DNA from: Mesorhizobium sp. B4-1-3
Lineage (GTDB): Bacteria; Pseudomonadota; Alphaproteobacteria; Rhizobiales; Rhizobiaceae
DNA length: 64,000 nucleotides
Assembly: GCF_006439355.1 (NCBI RefSeq)
Contig: NZ_VFTG01000012.1
Span: 62,001-126,000, forward strand
Reading direction: 5' to 3'
The notes below the pieces were generated by a model, which had not been told where the DNA came from, ran no database searches, and worked only from the letters and a program-made list of their open reading frames with translations. Every line of letters begins with the position of its first letter. The stretch's first letter is position 1. Both the position numbers and the translations under genes were made by a program. Of this stretch, positions 26,516 to 35,645 are shown piece after piece.

Positions 26516-27543
26516 CACTGATTTCCTGTAGCTGGATATACCGATCCGGGATCGGCAAAGGGACGGGTCGCGGCCGGATTGAGGCAGCGCACCCCATGCT
26601 CGCCGGTTTGGTGAAGATCGGGGTGCCGGACCCGGCAAGGGTGGATCACATGTGAGCAGCGCGTCGAAAATCCGCAGCCTATCGGTGGACTGAGGGGATC
26701 CGGTATTTCGCCCTCGACGCTCGGTACACTGGTGCGCCTTTTCGGATCGGGGATCGGGATCGCCGCGAGCAGGCCGCGCGTATAGGGATGCAGCGGCCGA
26801 GTGAACAGCGCTTCGGCGGCCGCAGTCTCGACGATCTCGCCCAGATACATCACGGCAACACGATCGCTTATGTGGCGCACCACATTGAGGTCATGGGCGA
26901 TGAAGATCAGGGCGATATTCAGCTTCGCCCTGAGGTCCTCCAGGAGATTGATGATCTGCGCCTGCACCGAGGCGTCCAGGGCAGAGACAGGTTCATCCGC
27001 GACGATCAGTTGCGGTTCGGCGGCTAGGGCCCGGGCGATGCAGATGCGCTGGCGCTGGCCACCGCTGATGGTATGTGGCAATCGCTCCTTGAGCGCAGGC
27101 GCAAGGCCGACCATCAGCATCAACTCGTCGACGCGCTCGCGCCGCCGCGCCGCATCGCCTGCGAGCCCATGCACACGGAGAACCTCCTCAAGCGTCTGAC
27201 CGAGCGTCATGCGCGGATTGAGCGAGGCGTAGGGATCCTGGAACACCATCTGGATATGGCGAGCGCGGGTCCTGCGGTTTTCGCCGGCCGAGATTGGAGC
27301 ACCCTGCCAGAGCATGTCGCCATGCTCGGGCGTTTCGAGGCCGGCGATGCAGCGTCCGAGCGTGCTCTTGCCGCACCCCGACTCCCCGACCACGCCGACC
27401 ACTTCGCCGGGCCGCACGGTCAGCGACACATCGCGCAGGGCCCGCAGAGTCTGCCTGGGCGAGCGCGTGACGACGTCGCGGAAATTTCGGGCCATCGGAA
27501 AGGTCTTCGAAATATGGTGGATCGAGAGGAGCGGTTCGGTCAT
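26515..27543 (-). CDS. peptide ABC transporter ATP-binding protein (DppF/OppF type)
   Basis: 342 residues with Walker A (GESGCGKST), Q-loop region [12 protein letters not shown], signature SGGQRQR, Walker B (LIVADEP) and the C-terminal oligopeptide-type extension ([15 protein letters not shown], cysteine-containing). ATG at 27543 overlaps the stop of the previous gene by 4 nt. With the other ATPase it energises the importer. Confidence 0.95.
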   Translation of the reverse strand: MTEPLLSIHHISKTFPMARNFRDVVTRSPRQTLRALRDVSLTVRPGEVVGVVGESGCGKSTLGRCIAGLETPEHGDMLWQGAPISAGENRRTRARHIQMVFQDPYASLNPRMTLGQTLEEVLRVHGLAGDAARRRERVDELMLMVGLAPALKERLPHTISGGQRQRICIARALAAEPQLIVADEPVSALDASVQAQIINLLEDLRAKLNIALIFIAHDLNVVRHISDRVAVMYLGEIVETAAAEALFTRPLHPYTRGLLAAIPIPDPKRRTSVPSVEGEIPDPLSPPIGCGFSTRCSHVIHPCRVRHPDLHQTGEHGVRCLNPAATRPFADPGSVYPATGNQ

Positions 27544-28523
27544 GCCGGCTCGCCGATCCTGATGCACGCGGCTGAATGGCCTTCCTGGATGGCGGCAAGG
27601 GGCGGCTGCTGCAACTCGCAAGCCGGAATCGCCAGCGAACAACGCGGATGGAAGCGACATCCAGGCGGCGGTGCGGCCAAGCTCGGCGGCGAACCGCCGA
27701 TCGGCTGCAGTCGCCCGCCCCGGCCGCCATGGGCCGGCAAGGCATTGAGCAAGGCACGCGTATACGGGTGGGAGGGCTTGGCAAAGAGCTGTTCGGTCGT
27801 GGCGAGTTCCACGATGCGGCCGGCATACATCACCGCGACCCGATCGCAGGTCTGCGCCACGACGCCGAGGTCATGCGTGACCAGAAGCACCGCCATGCCG
27901 ATCTCCGCCCGCAGTTTTAGGATCAATTTGAGGATCTGGTCCTGCACGGTGACGTCGAGCGCGGTGGTCGGCTCGTCGGCAATCAGCAGCTTGGGGCGGC
28001 AGGCAAGCGCGATGGCGATGAGGACACGCTGGCGCATGCCGCCGCTGAAGGCATGGGGATAGCTGTCGAGCCGACGCTCAGGCGCCATCACGCCCACTGA
28101 TTTCAGCAGCGTGATCGCCTTTTCCCTAGCCTGCCTCGCGCTGAGTTTCTCATGTTGGCGCAGACCTTCCTCGATCTGGCGGCCGACCTTCATGGTCGGG
28201 TTGAGGGCCGTCATCGGATCCTGGAAGATCATCGCGATCTCGCTGCCCCTGACTTTCACCAGATCCTTGGGCTGGAGAGCCGCGAGGTTGCGCCCTTCGA
28301 AGGAAATCGAGCCCGTCATCGCCGAGGGCCTCGAGCCGCCGAAGAGCTGGATCAGCGAGCGGCAGGTCACGCTCTTGCCGCAGCCGGATTCCCCCACGAG
28401 GCCGAAGACTTCGCCTTGCCGGATCTCGAAACTCACATCGTCGACCGCCGTCGCCGCATTCGGGGCCTTGCCGAAGGTGACCCGCAAGTGCTCGACCGCG
28501 AGGGTATTGTGCGCGGCGCTCAT
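27540..28523 (-). CDS. peptide ABC transporter ATP-binding protein (DppD/OppD type)
   Basis: 327 residues. Walker [11 protein letters not shown]-loop [10 protein letters not shown], signature SGGMRQR and Walker [13 protein letters not shown] are all present, followed by an oligo/dipeptide C-terminal domain with the cysteine motif (CRFHPRC). Overlaps both neighbours by 4 nt (ATGA). Confidence 0.95.
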   Translation of the reverse strand: MSAAHNTLAVEHLRVTFGKAPNAATAVDDVSFEIRQGEVFGLVGESGCGKSVTCRSLIQLFGGSRPSAMTGSISFEGRNLAALQPKDLVKVRGSEIAMIFQDPMTALNPTMKVGRQIEEGLRQHEKLSARQAREKAITLLKSVGVMAPERRLDSYPHAFSGGMRQRVLIAIALACRPKLLIADEPTTALDVTVQDQILKLILKLRAEIGMAVLLVTHDLGVVAQTCDRVAVMYAGRIVELATTEQLFAKPSHPYTRALLNALPAHGGRGGRLQPIGGSPPSLAAPPPGCRFHPRCSLAIPACELQQPPLAAIQEGHSAACIRIGEPA

Positions 28524-29356
28524 GCCTTCGGCCTTAACAGATCATCGAGGCCGTCGCCAATCAGCGTGAAGGTCAGGCCAACCAACACGATGGCGAGGCC
28601 CGGGAACAGGGAGATCCACCAGCCGTCCTGGATGAAGTTGCGCCCATCGGCGATCATCACGCCCCATTCCGGCGTCGGCGGCTGGATGCCGAGACCGAGG
28701 AAGCCGAGCGATGTGACGCCGAGGATCGTGAGGACAACGTCAGCCATCATGAACACGATGGCAGGAGTAATCACATTGGGCAGGATATGGCGCAGCATGA
28801 TGCGGGCATGGCTGTAGCCCAGCACCGATGCGGCTAGCGTATACTCGAGCCGGCGCGCCAGGAGGACCTCGCCGCGCACGATCCGGGCGAAGGAAATCCA
28901 GACCACCAGTGAAAAGGCGAGATAGATGTTGGTGGTGCTCGGCCCCAGCGCGCCGACGATGCTGATGACCAGCACGTAGAAGGGAAAGGCCCAGAGGATG
29001 TCGACGAAGCGCATGATCACACGATCGATCCAGCCGCCGAAATAGCCGGAGACCAGACCGATCGTGCTGCCGATCAGGAAAGGCAGGAGGACGCAGACCG
29101 CCACCACCTGCATGTCGACCTGCCCCGCCGCCACCACCCGGGCGAGGACGTCGCGACCGAGGTCGTCGGTGCCAAACGGATGCTGCAGGGTCGGTGCCAG
29201 CAGCGGATTGCCGAAATCGAGCTCCTCGGGATCGTAGGGCACAAGTGAGGGCCCGAAGAGGCTTGTCAGCACGATCACGGCGAGCAGGAAAAGGCCGACC
29301 TGCAGATTGCGGTTTTGCTTGAAGCGCCGCACCGTCTCCTGGCTGAGCAATTTCAT
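28520..29356 (-). CDS. peptide ABC transporter permease (DppC type)
   Basis: 278 residues with about six membrane helices and the binding-protein-dependent transport EAA-type loop (ASVLGYSHARIMLRHILPNV). The start HPFGTDDLGRDVLARV region is the DppC family mark. Overlaps the DppB-type gene by 4 nt. Confidence 0.94.
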   Translation of the reverse strand: MKLLSQETVRRFKQNRNLQVGLFLLAVIVLTSLFGPSLVPYDPEELDFGNPLLAPTLQHPFGTDDLGRDVLARVVAAGQVDMQVVAVCVLLPFLIGSTIGLVSGYFGGWIDRVIMRFVDILWAFPFYVLVISIVGALGPSTTNIYLAFSLVVWISFARIVRGEVLLARRLEYTLAASVLGYSHARIMLRHILPNVITPAIVFMMADVVLTILGVTSLGFLGLGIQPPTPEWGVMIADGRNFIQDGWWISLFPGLAIVLVGLTFTLIGDGLDDLLRPKA

Positions 29357-30294
29357 GACAGGCTCACCCTGGGGTCGACAATCGAATAGGCAATGTCTGC
29401 GAGAAGGTTGATGACGACGACCAGCACCGCGAAAGTAACGGTCAGCCCCTGGACCATCGGATAATCACGAGCGCTGATGGAGGCGACCAGCAACGAGCCA
29501 AGGCCTGGAATACCGAACACCGTTTCGATCACCACAGTGCCGCCGATGACCCAGCTCGTGTGAACGGCCAGCACAGAGATCGTCGAGGTCAACGAGTTGC
29601 GGAACACGTGGCGCCGGAGCACAGACCTTTCTGGCAGGCCCTTGGCGCGCGCCGTGTCGACATAGTCGGCTCCCAGCACGGCGATGATGGAGCTGCGCAG
29701 CGAACGGATCGTCAGGGCAGCTGTGCCGAGAGCGATGATGAAGGCCGGCAAGGCGAGATGATGCAGTTTGTCGAGCCAGTCCTGGCCGTAGCCGGACACG
29801 GGAAAGATCGGCACGGCAATCGCCAGAGGCAGCACGAGCAGCACGCCAAGCCAGAAAGGCGGCATCGCCATCGCCGTGACGAAGAAGAACTTGACCGCAT
29901 GGTCGACCGCGCCATTGCGGCGCACGGCGGTGTACATGGCGAGCGGGATCGTCATGAGGACGGCGATTACCGTGCTGAGGCCGACCAGCGCCAGTGTCGG
30001 CCACAGCCTCGCGATCAGCAGCGGGCCGATCTCGGCCTTGTAGGCAATCGAACGGCCAAAGCTGCCCCTGGCGATATCACCGAGAAAGGAGAGATATTGC
30101 TGCCAAAGCGGCCGGTCGAGGCCGAGCTGGCTCGTCAGCGCCGCGATATCCTCGGGCGTGCCTCGGCTTCCGAGCATCAGCGTTGCCGGATCACCCGGCA
30201 TCACGCGCAGCAGCAGGAACGCCACGATGGTGATGCCGAGAAGGACCGGAACGAGCTGCAACAGCCGCGAGATGCAGAAGAACAGGAGGTTCAT
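29353..30294 (-). CDS. peptide ABC transporter permease (DppB type)
   Basis: 313 residues, six helices. The N-terminal RVMPGDPATLMLGSRGTPED and the EAA loop DTARAKGLPERSVLRRHVFR are typical of DppB. First permease of the operon, 58 nt after the binding-protein gene. Confidence 0.94.
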   Translation of the reverse strand: MNLLFFCISRLLQLVPVLLGITIVAFLLLRVMPGDPATLMLGSRGTPEDIAALTSQLGLDRPLWQQYLSFLGDIARGSFGRSIAYKAEIGPLLIARLWPTLALVGLSTVIAVLMTIPLAMYTAVRRNGAVDHAVKFFFVTAMAMPPFWLGVLLVLPLAIAVPIFPVSGYGQDWLDKLHHLALPAFIIALGTAALTIRSLRSSIIAVLGADYVDTARAKGLPERSVLRRHVFRNSLTSTISVLAVHTSWVIGGTVVIETVFGIPGLGSLLVASISARDYPMVQGLTVTFAVLVVVINLLADIAYSIVDPRVSLS

Positions 30295-30352
30295 TTAAAA
30301 AATATTGCCTGCCAGCCCACCGGTCATGGCGCGCCGTAGCGCTTCGCGACGA

Positions 30353-31879
30353 CTATTTCACCACCACATCCTTGAGCACATAGTTCGCTGTCGGCACCAC
30401 CTCGAAGCCGCTCACATTCTTGCGGTTCGCATAGGCTGAATTGGGCGTGTAGAGAAAAATGAACGGGGCCTGCTCATGCACGACCGCCTCGATCTCCTGG
30501 AACTGCTTGGCCCGTTCCGGGCCATCCGGGGTCTGGCGCTCGTCGGCATACAGTTGGTTGACCCTGTCGCTCTTCCATTGAGTATGGAAGGCGTTGGCGC
30601 GCTCGGGATTTACCGCGGTGAAGCCCACAAGCTGGTCGGGATCGATGGTGTCGCTTGTGGCGTAACTCAGCGACATTTCGTAATTGCCGCTCTTGGTGGT
30701 GCTGAACTGCGAACTGTCCTCGATGGTCTGCAGGGCGACCTCAACGCCAACTTTCCTGAGCGAGGCCTGAATGGCGCTGGCGACCTGGCGTGCGGTGACG
30801 TCACCGGCCGCGACCAGCATGCTGGTCTTGAACCCGTCCGGAACGCCGCCTTTGGCGAGAAGCTCCTTTGCTTTGGCAAGATCGACGGGATAGGGCTTCA
30901 GCTTTTCATTGTGGTAAGCCATGACGGGTATCGAGGACGTCGTCGGCTTGGCGTTGCCGCGCAGGATGCCCTTGACGATTGCTTCCTTGTCGAGGGCGTA
31001 ATTCAGCGCCTGGCGGACCGATTCATTGTCGAAGGGCTTCTTGGTGGTGTTCAACTGCACCAGGTCGACGCGAAACACCGGCGCGGCGTGAACATCGATA
31101 TCGGCGTCCGTCTTGAGGTTTGCTGCCTGGTTGTAGGGAACGTCGGTGATGGCATCGAGTTCACCGGCCTTGAGCTTCAACACCCTGGAATTGTCTTCGG
31201 GCACGACCTCGATCGAGACGGCGTCGATGCTCGGCTTGTTCTTTTCCCAATAGTTGGGATTTTTCGTCAGCTCCTCCCCCTGGCCGCGGGTCCAGCTCTT
31301 CAGCACGAAAGGACCGGAACCGATCGGATGTTCGAAGAACTTGTCCCCTTGTTGCTGGACCAGCTTGGCCGGCAGGATCGAGGCGCTGAACAGAGCGAGA
31401 TTGTTGAGGATCGGCGTGAACGGCTTGTCGAGCTTCATCACGATGGTGTGGTCGTCGACCACCTGATAGCTGGTGATCGGCTTGAAGAAGCGGGCCCATT
31501 CCGATTTTTCGCCGGCGGCGCGCTGCAGCGAAAAGGCGACATCGGCGGCGGTGACCGGCTGGCCGTCCGAGAATTTGGCTTCGGGACGCAGCTTGAAGGT
31601 GAATTCCTTGCCATCGGGCGAAATCGTCCAGGATTCGGCAATCGCCGGCTCCAGCTTGCTGCCATCCTTGCTGGGACGCACGAGCTGGTCATAGACCTGC
31701 AACTCCAGCCAGATGGAAGAATTGTCGCTTGAGGCGATCGGATCGATGGTCAGCGCATCGGCCCGGACCCCGAGCCGGAAATCGGCGGCGTGGGCCGTCG
31801 CCAGGATCGCGGTTGACGACAGGAGGGTGGCGGCTATCGCGCTTTTGAGGAAGGACGCAGGAGCAAAGATCGTAGACAT
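30353..31879 (-). CDS. peptide-type ABC transporter substrate-binding protein (SBP family 5)
   Basis: 508 residues. Signal peptide (KSAIAATLLSSTAILATAHA), then a family 5 solute-binding fold with the signature region around AESWTISPDGKEFTFKLRP. It delivers peptides or similar solutes to the DppBCDF-type complex from the periplasm. ATG at 31879 is preceded by GAGGAG; a long upstream extension of the frame covers the promoter and is not coding. Divergent from a LysR gene; a palindromic candidate operator lies between. Confidence 0.93.
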   Translation of the reverse strand: MSTIFAPASFLKSAIAATLLSSTAILATAHAADFRLGVRADALTIDPIASSDNSSIWLELQVYDQLVRPSKDGSKLEPAIAESWTISPDGKEFTFKLRPEAKFSDGQPVTAADVAFSLQRAAGEKSEWARFFKPITSYQVVDDHTIVMKLDKPFTPILNNLALFSASILPAKLVQQQGDKFFEHPIGSGPFVLKSWTRGQGEELTKNPNYWEKNKPSIDAVSIEVVPEDNSRVLKLKAGELDAITDVPYNQAANLKTDADIDVHAAPVFRVDLVQLNTTKKPFDNESVRQALNYALDKEAIVKGILRGNAKPTTSSIPVMAYHNEKLKPYPVDLAKAKELLAKGGVPDGFKTSMLVAAGDVTARQVASAIQASLRKVGVEVALQTIEDSSQFSTTKSGNYEMSLSYATSDTIDPDQLVGFTAVNPERANAFHTQWKSDRVNQLYADERQTPDGPERAKQFQEIEAVVHEQAPFIFLYTPNSAYANRKNVSGFEVVPTANYVLKDVVVK

Positions 31880-32027
31880 GGGCTGGTTCTCCTCTGGTGT
31901 CGCGGTCAGGGCGACGATGGTGCCCGGAATTATGGTGGCCCGCTCGAGCGGACCGCCAGTTCCCAGGTCATGTCCTCCGATTTCAACGCAAACGCCATGG
32001 CCGGTCAAAATGTATTATCGACGGCAT

Positions 32028-32046
32028 ACATAACTTTGGGTTATGT
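32028..32046. promoter_or_regulatory. candidate LysR operator in divergent promoter
   Basis: ACATAAC-TTTGG-GTTATGT is a perfect 7-bp inverted repeat with a 5-bp spacer. It includes the T-N11-A arrangement of LysR-family sites and lies 26 nt before the LysR start, in the space shared with the peptide importer operon. Confidence 0.6.
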
Positions 32047-32071
32047 GCTGCCGCCATCAGGAGGGTTCGGC

Positions 32072-32956
32072 ATGCGGCTTCGTCATATCGAGGTATTCCA
32101 TGCGATTAAGCAGACGGGCTCGATCAGCAAGGCAGCAGCCCTGCTCGGCGTGTCCCAACCAGCAGCGAGCAAGGTGCTGCAGCACGCGGAAAGTTCTCTG
32201 GGCTTCAAGCTGTTCGAGCGGGTGAAGGGGCGGCTTCTCCCGACGATCGAGGCCGAAGCGCTCCATGTCGAGGTCGCCAAGCTTCACACCGGGATAGAGC
32301 AGCTAAAGATGCTTGCAGCCAACCTGCGTCGTTTTCCCGAGGGCCGGCTCCATATCGGTTGCCTGCCAAGCCTCGGTCTTTCGATCATGCCGCAGGCGGT
32401 CAGCGGCTTTCGCCGAAGCTATCCCTCGGTGACCTGCGAGGTGGAGACCGATCATATCGAAGCACTCGTCACCGCCTTGAGGGCCCGTCGGCTGGATTTT
32501 GCAGTGACGCTATGTCCCGGCGAGCATCCTGGGTTGCGCACGGAAGTTCTGGGAGAGGTCGAACTCGTCTATTTCGGTCCAAGGCCGGGCCCCGACATCG
32601 CCTTGGCAGAAATAGACGGGCTAGATTTGGTCGGAGTTTCATCGAAGGATAAGATCGGGGCGCTCATCGCAATGCATCTCGAGGCGGTCGGCCGGCATTT
32701 CAGCCCTTCGATAGAAGTACAGACCTATTTCCTTGCTTGCGCGATCGCGACGGCAGGGAATGGGGCTACAATCGTCGATGAACTCACCGCTCGCAGCATG
32801 CTGCGCGAAGGTTTCCACATCCGACGAATTGTGCCGCGGCTTTCAGTCGAAGTCGGTTTTCTGACACACGAAACGCATATCAGTCGAGGTTTTTATGCTG
32901 ATTTCATCCGAGCATTGAAGACAGCACTGAATTCCTACCGTCGGAACGACAGCTGA
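32072..32956 (+). CDS. LysR-family transcriptional regulator
   Basis: 294 residues. N-terminal winged helix (RHIEVFHAIKQTGSISKAAA, then LLGVSQPAASKVLQHAE) and an effector domain with the usual alpha/beta co-inducer fold. The ATG is preceded by CAGGAGG at seven bases, so the upstream extension to 31970 is rejected. Divergent from the peptide ABC operon, which it most likely controls, and it may autoregulate through the palindrome at 32028-32046. Confidence 0.93.
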   Translation: MRLRHIEVFHAIKQTGSISKAAALLGVSQPAASKVLQHAESSLGFKLFERVKGRLLPTIEAEALHVEVAKLHTGIEQLKMLAANLRRFPEGRLHIGCLPSLGLSIMPQAVSGFRRSYPSVTCEVETDHIEALVTALRARRLDFAVTLCPGEHPGLRTEVLGEVELVYFGPRPGPDIALAEIDGLDLVGVSSKDKIGALIAMHLEAVGRHFSPSIEVQTYFLACAIATAGNGATIVDELTARSMLREGFHIRRIVPRLSVEVGFLTHETHISRGFYADFIRALKTALNSYRRNDS

Positions 32957-33070
32957 TCTCGGCGAGTAACCTCGATTACTCTGTGCACATGGGCGTCGCG
33001 GCCCCTCCCTCAAGGCGTACCAGCCGAGGTGGAAGCAACCATTGAAATCGCAGAACAGGAGACCTGATCC

Positions 33071-33298
33071 ACGACGGCCCAAACAATTAATCCCAAAGAC
33101 CTTCCGGTTCCGCAGACATATAGCCAGGTGGTCTTTGCGACAGGCACAAAGTTGGTTTTCATCTCCGGCCAGGAGCCCGAGGGTTTGGATGGCAAGCTTG
33201 TTGCGCCCCAGATGTCGGCCCCTGCGGCAGCCCTTGCTAGCCCTGAAAGCAGACATTCGGACGTGCAACCGGATCAGTTTCTGGGACCTCAGATATTT
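33071..33298 (+). pseudogene. RidA-family remnant with lost start codon
   Basis: In one frame the sequence TAQTINPKDLPVPQTYSQVV, then FATGTKLVFISGQEPEG, is clearly the N-terminus of a RidA (imine/enamine deaminase) protein. The codon where Met is expected is ACG (33071), nine bases after CAGGAG, so the start seems lost by an ATG-to-ACG change. After about 50 residues the similarity ends. The preceding frame (33011-33067) ends in VEATIEIAEQET and a stop, possibly the tail of another lost gene. Confidence 0.6.
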
Positions 33299-34323
33299 TC
33301 CGGCGTAACTATTTCGAATGGTATCGACCGCTGCAGGGTGGCCAGCTGTGCCTGTGGGTGGATGACGTCGATCATTGTCTGCACGAGAAGGGCCGATGTG
33401 GCTTCGAGAGGATGACAGAGAGCTGCAGTGATCAATCCTTCCGAAAGGCCCCTGCGTGTCTCGGGCCCAATGTCGCGGCATACCACCTTGATAGCTGCGC
33501 GCCGTTCCGGTGTGACCTCTTTTAGTGCTCGAAGCACGCCTGTGATGCCGCCGCCAACGATCAGAATCCCCACGAGGTCTTCGGCCGTTTTCAGCAACTC
33601 GGCCACCATGCGATAGGCTTCGCTTGGTTCCTCATGAGTGGGGCGGCTTTCCTCGACCGTTAGGCGAGGCGCGTGCTCGCGCAGATAGGAGCGGAAGCTG
33701 GCGTCGGAGACATCCTGGCATTGGTACCGGTGGTTGCCGATGAAAACCGCAATGCGGCCTGGACCTTGGGTGGTTTGCGCCATCAGGAAGGCCGCGGTCC
33801 GCCCCAGCTTCCAATTGTCGGTACCCACATAAGCTGCCCTTTCGGGTGCGGACTGATCCGTGATGTATGAGACGACCGGCTTTCCCACCTCCTTCAGGGC
33901 GCGGATGGCCTGACCAACGATTGGGTGATCGGCCGCGACGACCGCGACAGCGTCGCATTCCTCGCCGAGCGCGATAAGACGGTTCGAAATGGTCTCCGGC
34001 GTCAAAATATCCACGAAGTCGACAACAGGATCGATGACGTCGTCCCGACGCTCGCGACAGGCGGCAACAATCTTCTTGCCGAACAACTGATAGAGGTCAC
34101 GAGTCGACTGCTGCAGCAGGAAACCCAACCGGTAATGCGGTGATATCTTGCGGGCCCGATCGTCGATCGCCCCGATGGCGTAAAATCCGATTTCCTCCGC
34201 TGCGCTCTGCACGCGTTGGATCGTTTTCGGCCGCACCGAAACGGTGCCGCCTAAAATTCTGTTCACAGTCGCCACCGATACGCCTGCTGCGGTGGCCAGA
34301 TCCTGGATTGTCGGCCGCTTCAT
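33289..34323 (-). CDS. LacI-family transcriptional regulator
   Basis: 344 residues. N-terminal HTH (TIQDLATAAGVSVATVNRIL) with hinge, then a periplasmic-binding-protein-like sugar sensor domain (VAVVAADHPIVGQAIRAL, VGTDNWKLGRTAAFL, ILIVGGGITG). It is divergent from the hydroxylase-importer-catabolic operon starting at 34506 and probably represses it until the sugar-like inducer arrives. Inverted repeats with TGATAC half-sites fill the spacer. Confidence 0.93.
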   Translation of the reverse strand: MKRPTIQDLATAAGVSVATVNRILGGTVSVRPKTIQRVQSAAEEIGFYAIGAIDDRARKISPHYRLGFLLQQSTRDLYQLFGKKIVAACRERRDDVIDPVVDFVDILTPETISNRLIALGEECDAVAVVAADHPIVGQAIRALKEVGKPVVSYITDQSAPERAAYVGTDNWKLGRTAAFLMAQTTQGPGRIAVFIGNHRYQCQDVSDASFRSYLREHAPRLTVEESRPTHEEPSEAYRMVAELLKTAEDLVGILIVGGGITGVLRALKEVTPERRAAIKVVCRDIGPETRRGLSEGLITAALCHPLEATSALLVQTMIDVIHPQAQLATLQRSIPFEIVTPENI

Positions 34324-34340
34324 GAACGTCCGCCCTTATC

Positions 34341-34386
34341 GTATCATCATGATTGTTACTAAATGATACAAATGCAACTTTGATAC
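34341..34386. promoter_or_regulatory. candidate LacI operator region
   Basis: GTATCAT (34341-34347) and ATGATAC (34363-34369) form an inverted repeat with a 15-nt spacer. A second perfect palindrome, ATCAT-C-ATGAT, lies at 34343-34353, and another TGATAC copy at 34381-34386. The position between the LacI gene and the catabolic operon fits operator sites. Confidence 0.5.
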
Positions 34387-34505
34387 TATTTCTGCCTTCT
34401 CCGAATATCAACCCTCCGATATGAATTGCGCCAAGTCAGGGCTCAGCTAGGGCAAGGTCCGAACCCGCGAATGCCAGACCGATCCGGCCAGGAGGCGCTG
34501 CAGCG

Positions 34506-35552
34506 ATGGATGACCTTCAGTATGGAACGCGCGACAAGCGCGGCAATTGGGCGCCGCACCGCCGCGCCGAGCCGGCGCCAATCTGGCACCGCCCCTTCAA
34601 TGCAAAAAAAGTGGTGGCCTGGATCCCGGAGTTTTTCTGGCCGTGGAACACGTTCCATCTCGCCACGGCGCTCATTTGGGTAAATCTGCTCATCCCGAGC
34701 TGGCAGAGTCTAGCGAGCTTCTCGTTGCTCAACTACCTTTGGCTGTACGGCCTCAACGCCGCAGGGATTTTTCTGTTCTACGGCTTCTTTGAGTTGCGCT
34801 ACTACATCCAGCGCAAGCAGCAGAACCGCTTCAAGTACAATCCGAAATTTCCGTCGGACGCGCCGTCCGACGTGTTCTGGTTCCAAAGCCAGAACATCGA
34901 TAATTTCGCCCGCTCGTTTTTCGTCACGATACCGCTGTGGACGGTGGTCGAGATCGTGATGCTGTGGGTCTATGCAAACAGCTGGGCGGTCTGGCTGCCA
35001 TGGACGACGAACTGGCTATACCTGTCGTTCCTGGTGCTTGTCGCGCCGGCGGTGCACGAGATCTATTTCTTCTTCTTGCACAGGGCGATCCATTGGCCGC
35101 CGCTCTACAAGTGGGTGCATTCGGTCCATCACAATTCGATCAACCCGAGCCCGTGGTCGTCGTTATCGATGCATCCGGTCGAAGGCTTCCTCTATCACGC
35201 TGAGGCCTGGCTGCACCTGGTGATCCCATCCAACCCGGTCTGCGCCTACTTCACGCTGCACGGCGCGGGTTTCGGCGCAGTGAACGGTCATCTCGGTTTC
35301 GAGATCTTCGAAATCACTGACAAGGTCAATCTCGATAGTCACTCCTATGTGCATTACCTGCACCACAAATATTTCGAGGTGAACTACGGCGGCGACGGAC
35401 TGGTGCCCCTCGATAAGCTGTTCGGCACCTGGCACGACGGCAGCAAGGAAGCCGACGAGGCCATGAAGGCGCGCTTCCGCAAGAAAAAAGAAAAGATGCG
35501 GGGCCGCCAGGAAGGCCGCAGTGATCCGGCGTCTGGAATGCCGGCGGAATAA
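34506..35552 (+). CDS. sterol desaturase/fatty acid hydroxylase family di-iron protein
   Basis: 348 residues with four to five hydrophobic helices. Histidine clusters of the fatty acid hydroxylase superfamily are in place: HEIYFFFLHRAIH near residues 184-196, HSVHH near 205 and HYLHH near 283. Members use a di-iron centre in the membrane to hydroxylate or desaturate C-H bonds with O2. First gene downstream of the LacI regulator, with a Rieske ferredoxin six genes later that could feed it electrons. In rhizopine catabolism the MocD oxygenase works with the MocE ferredoxin, so an oxidative demethylation role is the best analogy. Confidence 0.88.
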   Translation: MDDLQYGTRDKRGNWAPHRRAEPAPIWHRPFNAKKVVAWIPEFFWPWNTFHLATALIWVNLLIPSWQSLASFSLLNYLWLYGLNAAGIFLFYGFFELRYYIQRKQQNRFKYNPKFPSDAPSDVFWFQSQNIDNFARSFFVTIPLWTVVEIVMLWVYANSWAVWLPWTTNWLYLSFLVLVAPAVHEIYFFFLHRAIHWPPLYKWVHSVHHNSINPSPWSSLSMHPVEGFLYHAEAWLHLVIPSNPVCAYFTLHGAGFGAVNGHLGFEIFEITDKVNLDSHSYVHYLHHKYFEVNYGGDGLVPLDKLFGTWHDGSKEADEAMKARFRKKKEKMRGRQEGRSDPASGMPAE

Positions 35553-35645
35553 CGAAGCAAACCTGTTTCGGCTGAGCCCGTGAGGAGCGGGCCTGGAACA
35601 GGAAGACTTTTGTCGAACCCTGCGGGGCAATCTGGGAGGAAGACC

